A stretch of DNA of 64,000 nucleotides from Daejeonella oryzae DSM 19973 (GCF_000422945.1 NZ_AUHA01000003.1:310001-374000); one strand, 5' to 3'. Counted from the first letter of the stretch, positions 1 to 8,379 are shown. A program made the numbers and translations. The notes: generated from the sequence alone by a model not told the origin.

Positions 1-1
1 C

Positions 2-1267
2 CTAATTTCTTTAGCCCAATTTCATGTTAATGAAAGAGGCGGTAGAGGCCGTCTAAATCAAAAAATTATAGAAGAATTTACTGACAAGGCTGAACTTAGT
101 GAAAATCATAAAATGTTAGCTAGGCTGCCAATAAGAACGTTTTGGACCACAAACTATGATTCTTTGTTAGAGGACTCTGTATCGAAGGCATTAAAACGTG
201 TAGATGTTAAACACACACCTTCCCAATTAGCTAATCCGCTATATAAAAGAGAAGTCGTTGTATATAAGATGCACGGTGATGCCAAACATCCTCAACAAGC
301 TATTCTTACAAAGGATGATTACGAACAATATCATAAGAAGAACGAAGGATTTATTACAACGCTAAGTTCAGATTTGATTTCTAAGACTTTCTTGTTCATT
401 GGTTTTAGCTTTACCGATCCAAATCTGGATTACGTTCTGAGCCGGGTAAAGCTTTTTTTAGACAATAATTCCCGCCCTCACTATTGTATTATCAAGAAAC
501 CTAGCCCAGATGATTTCAAAACTGATGCAGACTTTGACTATGCAACAAGGCGACAGTCTCTAATGATTTCAGATCTCCGTCGATTTCAGATTCAAGCTGT
601 CCTTATAGACAAGTATCCAGAAATAGACTTAATGTTGTCTCAAATAGAGAAAAGATATAAAAGGAACACCATTTTTATTTCAGGAAGTGCTGCGACTTAT
701 GCTCCTCACTCGGAACAAGAGTCTTTGGAATTCGTGCATAATTTAACCATGGAGCTAATTAAACAGAAGTATTCAGTTGTAAATGGCTTTGGAGTTGGAA
801 TTGGAAGTGCAGTGATTAACGGGGCTTTAGAAGCAATTTATAGCGCTCCGAATAAGTTCAACGAAGAGCAGCTTATAATGCGCCCTTTTCCGCAAAAGAA
901 ATCCGGCACAAAAGAACTGCCGGAATTGTGGCACGAATACCGGACTCGTATGATTTCATTTGCAGGCATTGCTATTTTTTTATTTGGTAATAAAAAAGAT
1001 CCGACAACTGGTGAAATAAAAACAGCGGATGGTATACAAAAAGAATTTGATATTGCAGTTAGCCAAGGACTTATTTTAATACCTATCGGCATTACAGGTT
1101 ACATTACTAACGACCTTTGGCAATTGGTGCAGGATAACTTTAAAGTCTATTATGGAGATTTTCCGAATTTAAATGAAGCATTTAAATCTTTGGGAGATTC
1201 CACTAAACCATTAAAACAGCATGTAAAAACGATTATGGAAATAATTAAGGTTATAAACGAAAAATAA
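2..1267 (+). CDS. thsA: SIR2-STALD protein, ThsA-like Thoeris effector (5' partial)
   Basis: The frame is open from base 2 with no stop, so the true start lies left of the window and the first internal ATG at 113 is not the start. The N-terminal half is a SIR2 domain. An NERGGRGRLN segment is followed by TTNYD, and MHGD and GFSFTDPN come later, supplying the Asn and His used for NAD hydrolysis. The C-terminal half (from about 660) is a SLOG/STALD Rossmann-like domain: FISGSA, then NGFGVGIGSAVINGAL, FLFGNKKD and LIPIG. In type I Thoeris this architecture is an NADase switched on when the SLOG domain binds the cyclic ADP-ribose-type signal made by the TIR protein ThsB. The next gene, 4 bp downstream, is such a TIR, which supports the call. 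The fold and partner are clear; the NADase activity here is inferred. Confidence 0.88.
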   Translation, partial: LISLAQFHVNERGGRGRLNQKIIEEFTDKAELSENHKMLARLPIRTFWTTNYDSLLEDSVSKALKRVDVKHTPSQLANPLYKREVVVYKMHGDAKHPQQAILTKDDYEQYHKKNEGFITTLSSDLISKTFLFIGFSFTDPNLDYVLSRVKLFLDNNSRPHYCIIKKPSPDDFKTDADFDYATRRQSLMISDLRRFQIQAVLIDKYPEIDLMLSQIEKRYKRNTIFISGSAATYAPHSEQESLEFVHNLTMELIKQKYSVVNGFGVGIGSAVINGALEAIYSAPNKFNEEQLIMRPFPQKKSGTKELPELWHEYRTRMISFAGIAIFLFGNKKDPTTGEIKTADGIQKEFDIAVSQGLILIPIGITGYITNDLWQLVQDNFKVYYGDFPNLNEAFKSLGDSTKPLKQHVKTIMEIIKVINEK

Positions 1268-1271
1268 TAAC

Positions 1272-1760
1272 ATGGCTCGCAAAGTATTTTTCAGTTTTCA
1301 TTATACAAGAGATTCACATAGAGTTTCTCAGATTCGTGAATGCAATAGTATTTCACAACATTTTACAAAATCACCATTTATTCCTAGATCCGAATGGGAA
1401 GCCCTTGAAAGAACGGGAACAACAGCAGTACGAAATTGGATTGATAAGAACATGGATGGTACATCTGTTGTCGTATTGTGCTTTGGCCTAGAAACCCATA
1501 CACGACCTTGGGTAAAATATGAATTAGAAAAGGCTCATAGGGAAAAAAGAGGCATAATTGCTATAGATTTAAGTGGCATGAGCACGATGCAACACCAAAT
1601 CGACTCAGCTGGAATTAATCCGCTTAGAAAAGCATTTGATTCATCAGGTACTGAATTATTTTATTACAGTAATTATAAAACCTACCATTGGATTAATAAC
1701 GATGGAAGAAACAATATCAATAAATGGGTGGAGAATGCTGCTCAACTAGTAGGCAGATAA
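1272..1760 (+). CDS. thsB: ThsB-like TIR domain protein, copy 1
   Basis: This 162-residue single-domain protein has the ThsB-type TIR fold. It opens with KVFFSFHYTRDSHR, has TSVVVLCFGLETHTRPWV in the middle, and then YELEKAH, whose Glu sits where the TIR catalytic Glu is expected. In Thoeris, TIR proteins of this family sense phage infection and convert NAD+ to a signal molecule for the SIR2-SLOG effector. It begins 4 bp after the SIR2-STALD gene and is followed 9 bp later by the MazG-like gene, so it is certainly co-transcribed. A second, only distantly similar TIR lies at 3652-4146. Multiple ThsB genes are common in Thoeris loci and are thought to widen phage recognition. Confidence 0.88.
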   Translation: MARKVFFSFHYTRDSHRVSQIRECNSISQHFTKSPFIPRSEWEALERTGTTAVRNWIDKNMDGTSVVVLCFGLETHTRPWVKYELEKAHREKRGIIAIDLSGMSTMQHQIDSAGINPLRKAFDSSGTELFYYSNYKTYHWINNDGRNNINKWVENAAQLVGR

Positions 1761-1769
1761 AATTAAGAT

Positions 1770-2660
1770 ATGACATTAGAAGAGTATCAAAAAAAATCTG
1801 TTTGCACCGTTCAATCTTATAACTCAAAAGATCAAGAAAATTATTTTTTAGGCTACCTCGGACTTGCTGGAGAAGCAGGATCAGTTTTAACTACATTAAA
1901 AAAGTTAATTCGCGATGGAGAAGGCTTCGGAAGTTTTAAAGAAAAACTTACTGAAGAGTTAGGAGATGTTCTATGGTATATTTCATCAATAGCTAGCCAT
2001 AATAACATAAGCTTAGAAGAAATAGCCGCTATTAATTTGCTAAAAACCCAAGATCGCTTTGAGGAATTAGATCTTATATCAATACCTCGCTTGGACGATG
2101 CGTATTCTGAGCAATTTCCTGACTCATTTATTATAAACTTCGTTGAAGAAGAAGGCGAAAATGATTTATTACAAGTTAGAATGATATGGGAGAAGAAACC
2201 AGAAGAATCGATAGAGTTAGGGGACCCATTGACCGATAATTCGCGGGTTCCGAATGACTATAGATACCACGATATATTCCACTTAGGGCATATTGCATAT
2301 TTAGGTTGGTCTCCGGTTATTAGACATCTTATGAAGCTTAAACGCAAAAGTGATAGTAAAACATTAGATGCTGAAGACAGAGGAAGGCCGCAAGTTGCAG
2401 AAGAAGCAGTTACTTTAATTGTATATAATTATGCGAAAGGGAATAAAATGTTACGCTCTAGCGACAAGATTGACACAGAGTTACTCAACACTATAAAACA
2501 ATTGGTTGTTGATTTAGAAGTTGCAAATGTAAGCTCCTATCAATGGGAAAAAGCAATTATTGAATCCTATAAAGTATTTCACGAAGTTGTAGCGAATAAA
2601 GGGGGTAAAGTTCTAGTATCTCCTGCAGATAGAAAATTAAAATATCTAGGAAAGCAATAA
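1770..2660 (+). CDS. MazG-type nucleotide pyrophosphohydrolase with MazG C-terminal domain
   Basis: Residues 1-95 are an all-alpha MazG-like domain with GLAGEAGSV (E35) and EELGDVLWY (E63, D66). MazG enzymes hydrolyse NTPs to NMP and PPi, using Mg2+ held by an ExxE...ExxD set. Here the second Glu of the first pair is Ser (S38), so one usual metal ligand is missing. Residues about 110-290 form a second helical domain with YRYHDIFHLGHIAYLGW and a later EEAV. This resembles the MazG C-terminal domain predicted in DNA-base-modification gene neighbourhoods. It sits between the TIR gene and the HMUDK-like gene with gaps of 9 and 11 bp. Its likely role is nucleotide processing connected with the TIR/SIR2 pair, by context only; the substrate is unknown. 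Confidence 0.75.
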   Translation: MTLEEYQKKSVCTVQSYNSKDQENYFLGYLGLAGEAGSVLTTLKKLIRDGEGFGSFKEKLTEELGDVLWYISSIASHNNISLEEIAAINLLKTQDRFEELDLISIPRLDDAYSEQFPDSFIINFVEEEGENDLLQVRMIWEKKPEESIELGDPLTDNSRVPNDYRYHDIFHLGHIAYLGWSPVIRHLMKLKRKSDSKTLDAEDRGRPQVAEEAVTLIVYNYAKGNKMLRSSDKIDTELLNTIKQLVVDLEVANVSSYQWEKAIIESYKVFHEVVANKGGKVLVSPADRKLKYLGKQ

Positions 2661-2671
2661 AAAACTGGACT

Positions 2672-3688
2672 ATGGCCGTATCACACTTCACTAAATTAAC
2701 GCAACCTAAAAGGTCGGCAGTCTACGACTCTTATTGGAAATTTGCTTCAAAACGATATGAGATCTTTGATAGACGACTTTCTGACCCTTCGGGACCATGG
2801 ACTGAAGACAAAATATTACGTGATAACCGGTTCACTAATGTTTTTAGAGCATCTGATAGAGTAAGTCAATATTTGATAAACTTACAATATCGGGGAGAAG
2901 ATATAAAAGAAGTGTTTTTTAAAACCATGTTATTTAAAATCTTCAATAAAATTGAGACCTATGCATATCTAGAAAAGGAAATAGATAATATATCCTCAGA
3001 GGATTTTTCGGTTAAAAAATATGATGATTTGTTAACTGCAAGGATGGCTTCTAAAAACACAATATACTCAGCAGCTTACATAATGCCTTCTGCTGGTAGT
3101 GTATTTGGATATAAATTAAAGCATAGTAATCATTTAGCATTGCTTTCAAAGATGATGAAGGACAAACTCTATTTGAAAGTATCAAATAGTAAGAGTTTAG
3201 AGGAAGTTTACAGGTTACTTCTATCATATCCATCGTTCGGTACTTTCCTAGCATTTCAATATACCATTGATCTAAATTATAGCGAGCTTACAGATTTTTC
3301 GGAAATGGACTTTGTTGTTGCAGGGCCGGGAGCAAAAAATGGGATTTTAAAATGCTTCGACTCAACCTCCAGCTATTCGTATGAAGATGTCATAAAATTA
3401 ATGGCAGACGATCAGGAATTAGAATGCGAAAGACTGGGTTTAACTTTACCAACTTTATGGGGAAGGAGGCTTCAATTAATAGATTGCCAGAATATTTTTT
3501 GCGAAGTTGATAAGTATTTAAGAGGCTCTAATCCCGAAATTGGAGGTTCTTCGGGAAGAACCCGAATCAAACAAAAATTCTCTCAGCCTAAGGGCCCTCA
3601 GACATTTTTCTTTCCTCCAAAATGGAATTTAAATAATCAAATTAATATATCATGTCAGAAGGGAATAAAAGAAGGCATCTTTTCATAA
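2672..3688 (+). CDS. 5-hmdU DNA kinase / thymine-hypermodification family protein (HMUDK helical domain)
   Basis: A 338-residue protein whose N-terminal third carries the signature of the family once called alpha-glutamyl/putrescinyl thymine pyrophosphorylase clade 2 and later linked to 5-hydroxymethyl-dU DNA kinases of phages with hypermodified thymine. Motifs seen are YWKFASKRYEIFDRR, GPWTEDKIL, RFTNVFRASDRVSQYLI and, near residue 190, SFGTFLAFQY. In phages these enzymes act on hydroxymethyl-uracil in DNA. Cellular homologues occur next to MazG and Nmad genes and are uncharacterised as far as I know. The gene follows the MazG gene by 11 bp, and its last 37 bases overlap the second TIR gene, implying translational coupling. 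Family assignment is fairly firm; the reaction in this host is unknown. Confidence 0.72.
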   Translation: MAVSHFTKLTQPKRSAVYDSYWKFASKRYEIFDRRLSDPSGPWTEDKILRDNRFTNVFRASDRVSQYLINLQYRGEDIKEVFFKTMLFKIFNKIETYAYLEKEIDNISSEDFSVKKYDDLLTARMASKNTIYSAAYIMPSAGSVFGYKLKHSNHLALLSKMMKDKLYLKVSNSKSLEEVYRLLLSYPSFGTFLAFQYTIDLNYSELTDFSEMDFVVAGPGAKNGILKCFDSTSSYSYEDVIKLMADDQELECERLGLTLPTLWGRRLQLIDCQNIFCEVDKYLRGSNPEIGGSSGRTRIKQKFSQPKGPQTFFFPPKWNLNNQINISCQKGIKEGIFS

Positions 3689-4146
3689 GTCACCATCACC
3701 AAGATGATGGTGAGGTTTCTAAATTAACCAATTTATTATCAGGTAAGGGTTACGATGTAAGAAATAGTTCGGTTAGAATGAAGCCGGAAAATCAACGTAA
3801 AATGGATGAGAAGAGGGTGAGTGAAAAGGTAATACAAAGGATTTTAAGGATGAAAATTTCATGGGCCGGAACGGTAGTGGTATTGATTGGTAAAGATACT
3901 CATTCAAGACCCTGGGTAAATTGGGAAATAGATAAAGCACACCAGCAAGGTAAACGGATAGTAGGGGTTTATGTTCGTGGAGGTACGGAAGCAGATATTC
4001 CGCCCAGTTTGGAAAAGTACGGATCAGCCATTGTGAGCTGGAATTCTGATAGTATAATGGGAGCAATAGATGGTGATAATAATTTTCAAAACCCTGATGG
4101 TTCTAACCGTTCAGGCCCTAACCCTGGTGGGTCAATAAATTGCTAA
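3652..4146 (+). CDS. thsB: ThsB-like TIR domain protein, copy 2
   Basis: A 164-residue TIR protein: RHLFISHHHQDDGEV at the N terminus (BB-loop side), AGTVVVLIGKDTHSRPWVNW, and WEIDKAHQQGKRIVGVYV with the putative catalytic Glu. The core THSRPWV-WEIDKAH matches copy 1 (THTRPWVKYELEKAH), but the N-terminal half has diverged strongly, as expected if each copy recognises a different trigger. Its C terminus ends in a low-complexity Asn/Pro/Gly/Ser tail absent from copy 1. It starts inside the HMUDK-like gene (37-bp overlap, different frame), and the Nmad2-like gene starts 6 bp after its stop. Confidence 0.83.
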   Translation: MSEGNKRRHLFISHHHQDDGEVSKLTNLLSGKGYDVRNSSVRMKPENQRKMDEKRVSEKVIQRILRMKISWAGTVVVLIGKDTHSRPWVNWEIDKAHQQGKRIVGVYVRGGTEADIPPSLEKYGSAIVSWNSDSIMGAIDGDNNFQNPDGSNRSGPNPGGSINC

Positions 4147-4152
4147 TGATAT

Positions 4153-4806
4153 ATGCAGAAAGTATACCTATATGTTGTAGATCGTGATTTAGGATTTGCT
4201 CCAAATCCCTTTCATGGATTTTGCAGCCTTGCTACTTGCAAGCCAAGAATTAGAAATACAGCGGAAATTGATGATTGGATATTTGGAGTCGGAGGAGGAA
4301 GATTAAAAGCAACAGGAAAGTGTGTCTTTGCTATGAAGGTAACTAGAAAGGTCTCATTCAATGAATATTGGGAGAATCCTGAGTTTAATGATAAAAAACC
4401 GGTAAGAAATGGAAGCAAAGCTATGCTTTTAGGAGATAACATATATTTCTATGATTCTGATAACGAAGTTTGGAAACAAGCGCATTCACATCATAGCAAT
4501 CCTGATGGTAGTCTTAATGAGTATAACAAAAATAGAGATACTCAATCATCAAAGGTGCTCTTGTCTAAACACTTCTATTATTTTGGTAGTTCAGCACCTT
4601 TGATACCTTCTGAAATTTTAGAAGACATCGGATATGAGAATGGAAGAAATCATAGAGTATATAATTTTGATATAGGCAGTAAACTAGTTGAATGGCTTGA
4701 AAAAGAACATTCGGAATCTTTTAATTTAGCACTTGCTGACCCTTTTAATTTTGATAAGGGTGAGACCCACTATTCCGTGGAGACTAATAGACTTACGACG
4801 AAGTAA
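4153..4806 (+). CDS. Nmad2-like (nucleotide modification associated domain 2) protein
   Basis: A 217-residue protein with an N-terminal pattern typical of the Nmad2 family: YLYVVDRDLGFAPNPFHG, then CSLATCKPRIR, then DDWIFGVGGG. Further on are the HSHHSNPDGS segment and HFYYFGSSAPLIP. Nmad domains were defined computationally from operons that modify DNA bases; I know of no demonstrated activity. Conserved Asp, Cys and His residues suggest an enzyme rather than a structural protein. It is the last gene of the operon, 6 bp after the second TIR. Together with the MazG- and HMUDK-like genes it gives the Thoeris-like core a nucleotide-modification arm. An alternative reading is a nucleic-acid or nucleotide binding sensor. 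Confidence 0.65.
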   Translation: MQKVYLYVVDRDLGFAPNPFHGFCSLATCKPRIRNTAEIDDWIFGVGGGRLKATGKCVFAMKVTRKVSFNEYWENPEFNDKKPVRNGSKAMLLGDNIYFYDSDNEVWKQAHSHHSNPDGSLNEYNKNRDTQSSKVLLSKHFYYFGSSAPLIPSEILEDIGYENGRNHRVYNFDIGSKLVEWLEKEHSESFNLALADPFNFDKGETHYSVETNRLTTK

Positions 4807-4934
4807 AAGTTATTTATATTTGGAGTTAGCTACGATTCTACTTCCATAATGAGATCACTTATTTGAAGCAATAATACTTAACGACTTCGTCGCTTTAGAT
4901 ACTGCTTTCAAGACCTTAAACTAAGAAAAGCATC

Positions 4935-5327
4935 ATGTGTAAAATCTCCACCCAACTAAAACTCTGCACCTGCAAAACCAGGGAGGTAGAAACTTTAAAA
5001 CATTATTGGATACTATACAGACCTGATTTCAGTGGTATGGAAATTCTTGGAAGCATAATTGACCCAGCTGATATCACCCAAGAAATAGCATTGTATAATG
5101 AGGGAACCCTAAACATTTTATTAAATGCGGGGAACTGTTTTGATGTAGATATAAATGTAAAAGAAAAGGACGTTTTGCAGCTTTACTTTTCCTGTCGGAA
5201 TTCTTACCTGACTTATGCTTTCACTTTCAAAAAGAATAAGTGGATTTCCACTGCTTATGATCTCTTCGCTAATGATCTTGCTGAAAAGCTTTCAGGAAAA
5301 ATAAAGCAACCTTTTGCGAAATCATAA
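4935..5327 (+). CDS. Hypothetical protein with N-terminal Cys cluster
   Basis: A 130-residue soluble protein without signal peptide. The first 13 residues hold three cysteines (MCKISTQLKLCTC), and two more follow at NCFDV and FSCRN. The rest looks like alternating strands and helices. I do not recognise a functional family, though proteins beginning this way seem to recur in sphingobacteria. It is separated from the defence operon by 128 bp. That gap contains a 9-bp inverted repeat partner (CGACGAAGT at the end of the preceding gene, ACTTCGTCG at 4886-4894), possibly a weak terminator. It is therefore probably not part of the operon. Confidence 0.55.
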   Translation: MCKISTQLKLCTCKTREVETLKHYWILYRPDFSGMEILGSIIDPADITQEIALYNEGTLNILLNAGNCFDVDINVKEKDVLQLYFSCRNSYLTYAFTFKKNKWISTAYDLFANDLAEKLSGKIKQPFAKS

Positions 5328-5505
5328 TCTTGCCCCTTTCTCTTAGGAGAGGACGATTTTCACCAGTAGCACTATTTCTCTTTAAGCACACCAGGAGTCA
5401 TTCCCAAAACGGAACAGGTTTTCTGCTTGAAACAAACCATCCGGAGAGAAAGCCGTTATCCCTGTATAAGAACCTGTTAACTAATTCCATAATTATAAAA
5501 CCGCC

Positions 5506-6993
5506 ATGGCAAACTATACCATGATGCAATTTTTTGAGTGGTATTATCCTGCTGATGGCAGTTTGTGGAATCATCTTAAAGCAGAAGCGGAACACCTGAA
5601 AAAGATCGGGATCGATACGGTATGGATACCTCCCGCGTACAAGGGTATGAATGGAAATCAGTCTAACGGTTATGATGCGTATGATTTATATGATTTGGGG
5701 GAATTTGATCAGAAAGGTTCCATAGCAACCAAGTATGGGACGAAGCAGGAACTGATCGATGCTGTGGCTGCGGCACAAAACGCCGGGCTTCAGGTGTATG
5801 CCGACATTGTATTTAATCATAGGGGAGGTGCGGATGAAACGGAGATTTTTATAGTCCGCAAAGTCAATCCCGCCGACCGAAATGAATTTATTTCGGAGCC
5901 GTACGAAATTGAGGGTTATACCAAATTTACGTTTCCGGGCCGGAAGGGGAAATATTCCAAATTCATCTGGGATTTCCATTGTTTTTCCGGCCTTGATTTT
6001 GACGCCCGTGCTCATGAAAATGCGATATTCAGCATTCAGAATCAATATGGCGAAGGCTGGCAGGACGTACTATCCGATGAAAACGGAAATTATGATTTCC
6101 TGATGCATACCGATGTCGACCTGCGGAACCCCAGTGTGCGAGAGGAACTGAAACGCTGGGGCAAGTGGTTTATCGAAACGGTGGGCATCAACGGCTTTCG
6201 GCTGGATGCGATCAAACATATCGACCCGAAATTTTTCGACGAGTGGCTCGATTACTTAAGGGCCGAACTGGGACATGAGTTTTTTACCGTGGGAGAATAC
6301 TGGGATCCCTATGATCTGGGTTCCCTGCTGGCTTACATCGGCGCCACCGATGGACGAATGTCACTATTTGATGCACCACTTCAGGGAAATTTCCACAAAG
6401 CTTCGAAAGAAGGAAATCGCTATGACCTGCGTACCATATTCGATAACAGCCTGGTCGCGGTCAATCCCGCTTTAGCGGTAACGCTGGTTGAAAACCACGA
6501 TACGCAACCTTTGCAATCTCTGGAGCAACCGGTTATGGAATGGTTCAGACCCCTGGCTTACGCCCTGATCCTGTTACGGGAAGGTGGATATCCCTGCGTG
6601 TTTTATACGGATTTGTATGGTTCTACGTATTCGGGTAAAGGTTCTGACGGTAAGAAATACAATGTGAAGCTCAAAATAACGGATGAGCTGGAAGCTCTGC
6701 TGCATCTGCGCAAGCACCGGGCTTATGGTCTGCAACGGGATTATTTCGACCATCCTAACTGTATCGGCTGGACCCGGACCGGTGATCAGGAACACGCCAA
6801 TTCTGGTTGTGCGGTACTGATCTCAAATAGCGAAAGCGGAAACAAGCGGATGGAGATGGGGAAACCGTTCGCCGCCAAAGTGTTTATTGATTACCTGCGC
6901 CATGTAGAGGAAGAGGTTACCGTTGGGCACGATGGCTTTGGCGATTTTAAAGTGGCAGCCGGTTCAGTTTCGGTGTGGGTGTTGAAAGGTTAA
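5506..6993 (+). CDS. amyA: Cytoplasmic alpha-amylase (GH13 subfamily 5)
   Basis: A 495-residue enzyme with no signal peptide, starting MANYTMMQFFEWY, the classic opening of liquefying/cytoplasmic alpha-amylases. Visible GH13 regions are ADIVFNHRGG (region I), GFRLDAIKHID (nucleophile Asp), FTVGEYWD (acid/base Glu) and LVENHDTQP (transition-state Asp). It hydrolyses internal alpha-1,4 bonds of glycogen or imported maltodextrins. The gene is visibly more GC-rich than the defence operon to its left, which fits that operon being acquired and this gene being core. It appears monocistronic. The 178 bp upstream hold no gene I can support. Confidence 0.93.
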   Translation: MANYTMMQFFEWYYPADGSLWNHLKAEAEHLKKIGIDTVWIPPAYKGMNGNQSNGYDAYDLYDLGEFDQKGSIATKYGTKQELIDAVAAAQNAGLQVYADIVFNHRGGADETEIFIVRKVNPADRNEFISEPYEIEGYTKFTFPGRKGKYSKFIWDFHCFSGLDFDARAHENAIFSIQNQYGEGWQDVLSDENGNYDFLMHTDVDLRNPSVREELKRWGKWFIETVGINGFRLDAIKHIDPKFFDEWLDYLRAELGHEFFTVGEYWDPYDLGSLLAYIGATDGRMSLFDAPLQGNFHKASKEGNRYDLRTIFDNSLVAVNPALAVTLVENHDTQPLQSLEQPVMEWFRPLAYALILLREGGYPCVFYTDLYGSTYSGKGSDGKKYNVKLKITDELEALLHLRKHRAYGLQRDYFDHPNCIGWTRTGDQEHANSGCAVLISNSESGNKRMEMGKPFAAKVFIDYLRHVEEEVTVGHDGFGDFKVAAGSVSVWVLKG

Positions 6994-7015
6994 AAGGGTT
7001 CGGTTTAACTTTTTT
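6987..7015 (+). terminator. Probable terminator after alpha-amylase
   Basis: GGTTAAA and TTTAACT pair around an AGGGTTCGG loop, with one G-U pair, and a run of six T follows. The stem overlaps the amylase stop codon. Confidence 0.5.
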
Positions 7016-7109
7016 ATCCCACTGCAATGGGAAGGTAAAGCCCTTTGACATCACAGGATCCTATAAAAACTCATTCAATTCCCCGGATAAACTTTGCCGT
7101 AACCCCAGC

Positions 7110-7178
7110 CACAATTGCATTTTCGCCCACCGTTACCCCGGGTAAAATGGTAGCTCCCGCACCGATCCAGACATTCCC
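7110..7178 (-). pseudogene. Relic of a hexapeptide-repeat O-acetyltransferase gene
   Basis: On the minus strand these bases read NVWIGAGATILPGVTVG-ENAIVAG, the conserved coil of maltose/galactoside acetyltransferases. They are about 90% identical to bases 9530-9598 inside the intact acetyltransferase gene (NAWIGAGATILPGVTVG). No start or further coding survives on either side, so it is a fragment of a second copy lying 2.4 kb from the intact gene. The surrounding 200 bp between the amylase and ldhA hold nothing else I recognise. Confidence 0.8.
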
Positions 7179-7199
7179 TTCAGGGCTAATAGATAACGT

Positions 7200-8195
7200 T
7201 TATCGGGTTTTCACTTCATTCTTCAGTGGGAGATCATTCTCAAAGTCACTCAGATTCTCTAAAGTCGTGAGGGCAATTTGGGATAATGCTTCTTTGGTTA
7301 AAAAGCCCTGATGCGAGGTAATCAATACATTCGGGAAACTAAGAAGTCTTAGAATTAACTCGTCCTCAATAACGCTTTCCGACAGATCATTAAAAAAGAG
7401 CTCTGCCTCCTGCTCATAAACATCTAAACCCAGGTAGCCTATTTTTTTGCTCTTAAGCGCATGAATCACGTCAGGAGTATGAATCAAAGCCCCCCGGCCG
7501 GTGTTGATGATCATAACCCCTTTCTTCATTAAAGAAAATGCCTGTTTGTTAATTAAATGATGCGTGTCTGTGTTCAGCGGACAATGCAGCGAAATAATAT
7601 CTGATCCGGAGAACAGCTCTTCCAAAGAGGTGTATTCAACTCCTGAATCAATAAGCTTTTCCGACTGATGGATGTCGTGTGCCAATACCCTGCAACCAAA
7701 ACCCATCATGATTTTGCAAAATGCAGAACCGATTTCACCCGTTCCGATTACCCCGACAGCTTTGTTGTGCAGGTTAAACCCGATGAGGTTATCCAATGAA
7801 AAGTTTCCTTCCCTCACACGATTGTAGGCTTTATGCGTCTTCCGGTTTAAGGTTAAGATGAGCGCCAGGGCATGTTCGGCTACCGCTTCGGGCGAATAGG
7901 AGGGAACATGGACTACCTTGATATTATTCTCAAGAGCGGTTTTCAGATCCACGTTATTATATCCGGCACACCGAAGCGCCACTATTTTTACCTGGTCTTT
8001 GGCTAACTTCCGCAGCGTTTCCTGATCGATCTTATCGTTTACAAATACGCAGACAGCATCGAAACCAATAGCCAGATCGGTGGTGAGCGGATTTAGCGGA
8101 GTGTCAAAATAGGTAATCTCATGCCCGAAGTCGGCATTCATTTTTTCCAGGTATTCCTGGTCGTATGATTTGGTACTGAATACAGCTACTTTCAT
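7200..8195 (-). CDS. ldhA: D-lactate dehydrogenase (D-2-hydroxyacid dehydrogenase family)
   Basis: A 331-residue NAD-dependent dehydrogenase reducing pyruvate to D-lactate during fermentative growth. Seen are the substrate-binding Arg in LRCAGYNNVDL, the NAD fold GVIGTGEIGSAF, LHCPLNTDTHHLI, the NTGRGALI loop, the Glu in VYEQEAE and the catalytic His in TSHQGFLTKEA. Length and architecture match LdhA of Gram-negative bacteria. It is transcribed away from the PD40 lipoprotein gene, with 184 bp upstream that include a possible promoter element at 8216-8223. Confidence 0.93.
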   Translation of the reverse strand: MKVAVFSTKSYDQEYLEKMNADFGHEITYFDTPLNPLTTDLAIGFDAVCVFVNDKIDQETLRKLAKDQVKIVALRCAGYNNVDLKTALENNIKVVHVPSYSPEAVAEHALALILTLNRKTHKAYNRVREGNFSLDNLIGFNLHNKAVGVIGTGEIGSAFCKIMMGFGCRVLAHDIHQSEKLIDSGVEYTSLEELFSGSDIISLHCPLNTDTHHLINKQAFSLMKKGVMIINTGRGALIHTPDVIHALKSKKIGYLGLDVYEQEAELFFNDLSESVIEDELILRLLSFPNVLITSHQGFLTKEALSQIALTTLENLSDFENDLPLKNEVKTR

Positions 8196-8215
8196 GTGTT
8201 ATGATTTTTGTCTGG

Positions 8216-8223
8216 CAAAGATG
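8216..8223 (-). promoter_or_regulatory. Possible -7 element for ldhA
   Basis: The minus strand reads CATCTTTGCC about 20 bases before the ldhA start codon, one base from the Bacteroidota -7 consensus TAnnTTTG. No convincing -33 element is seen at the usual spacing. Confidence 0.3.
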
Positions 8224-8379
8224 AATCCCACAGTTTCTCCTTTCGGGATGTTTGGTGAAATTTGCTTTACCCAGTTAAATTATGGAAAAAGAAAAAAGAT
8301 CGGATTAATTTTATAGTTTTTAGAGATTCAGAACGGCCGTTTAATTAATTGCTAAAAGCGTCCTAGTGAAAAGACTGTT

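Noticed and set aside
113-115. ATG as start of the SIR2-STALD gene
   Set aside because: The frame is open to base 2 and upstream codons encode the conserved SIR2 segment NERGGRGRLN, so the gene is cut by the window edge.
5330-5524. 64-residue frame before the amylase gene
   Set aside because: Composition is not protein-like and it overlaps the amylase start; treated as intergenic.
7045-7311. Plus-strand 88-residue frame over the ldhA end
   Set aside because: It is the antisense of the acetyltransferase relic and of the ldhA C terminus; no family likeness on the plus strand.
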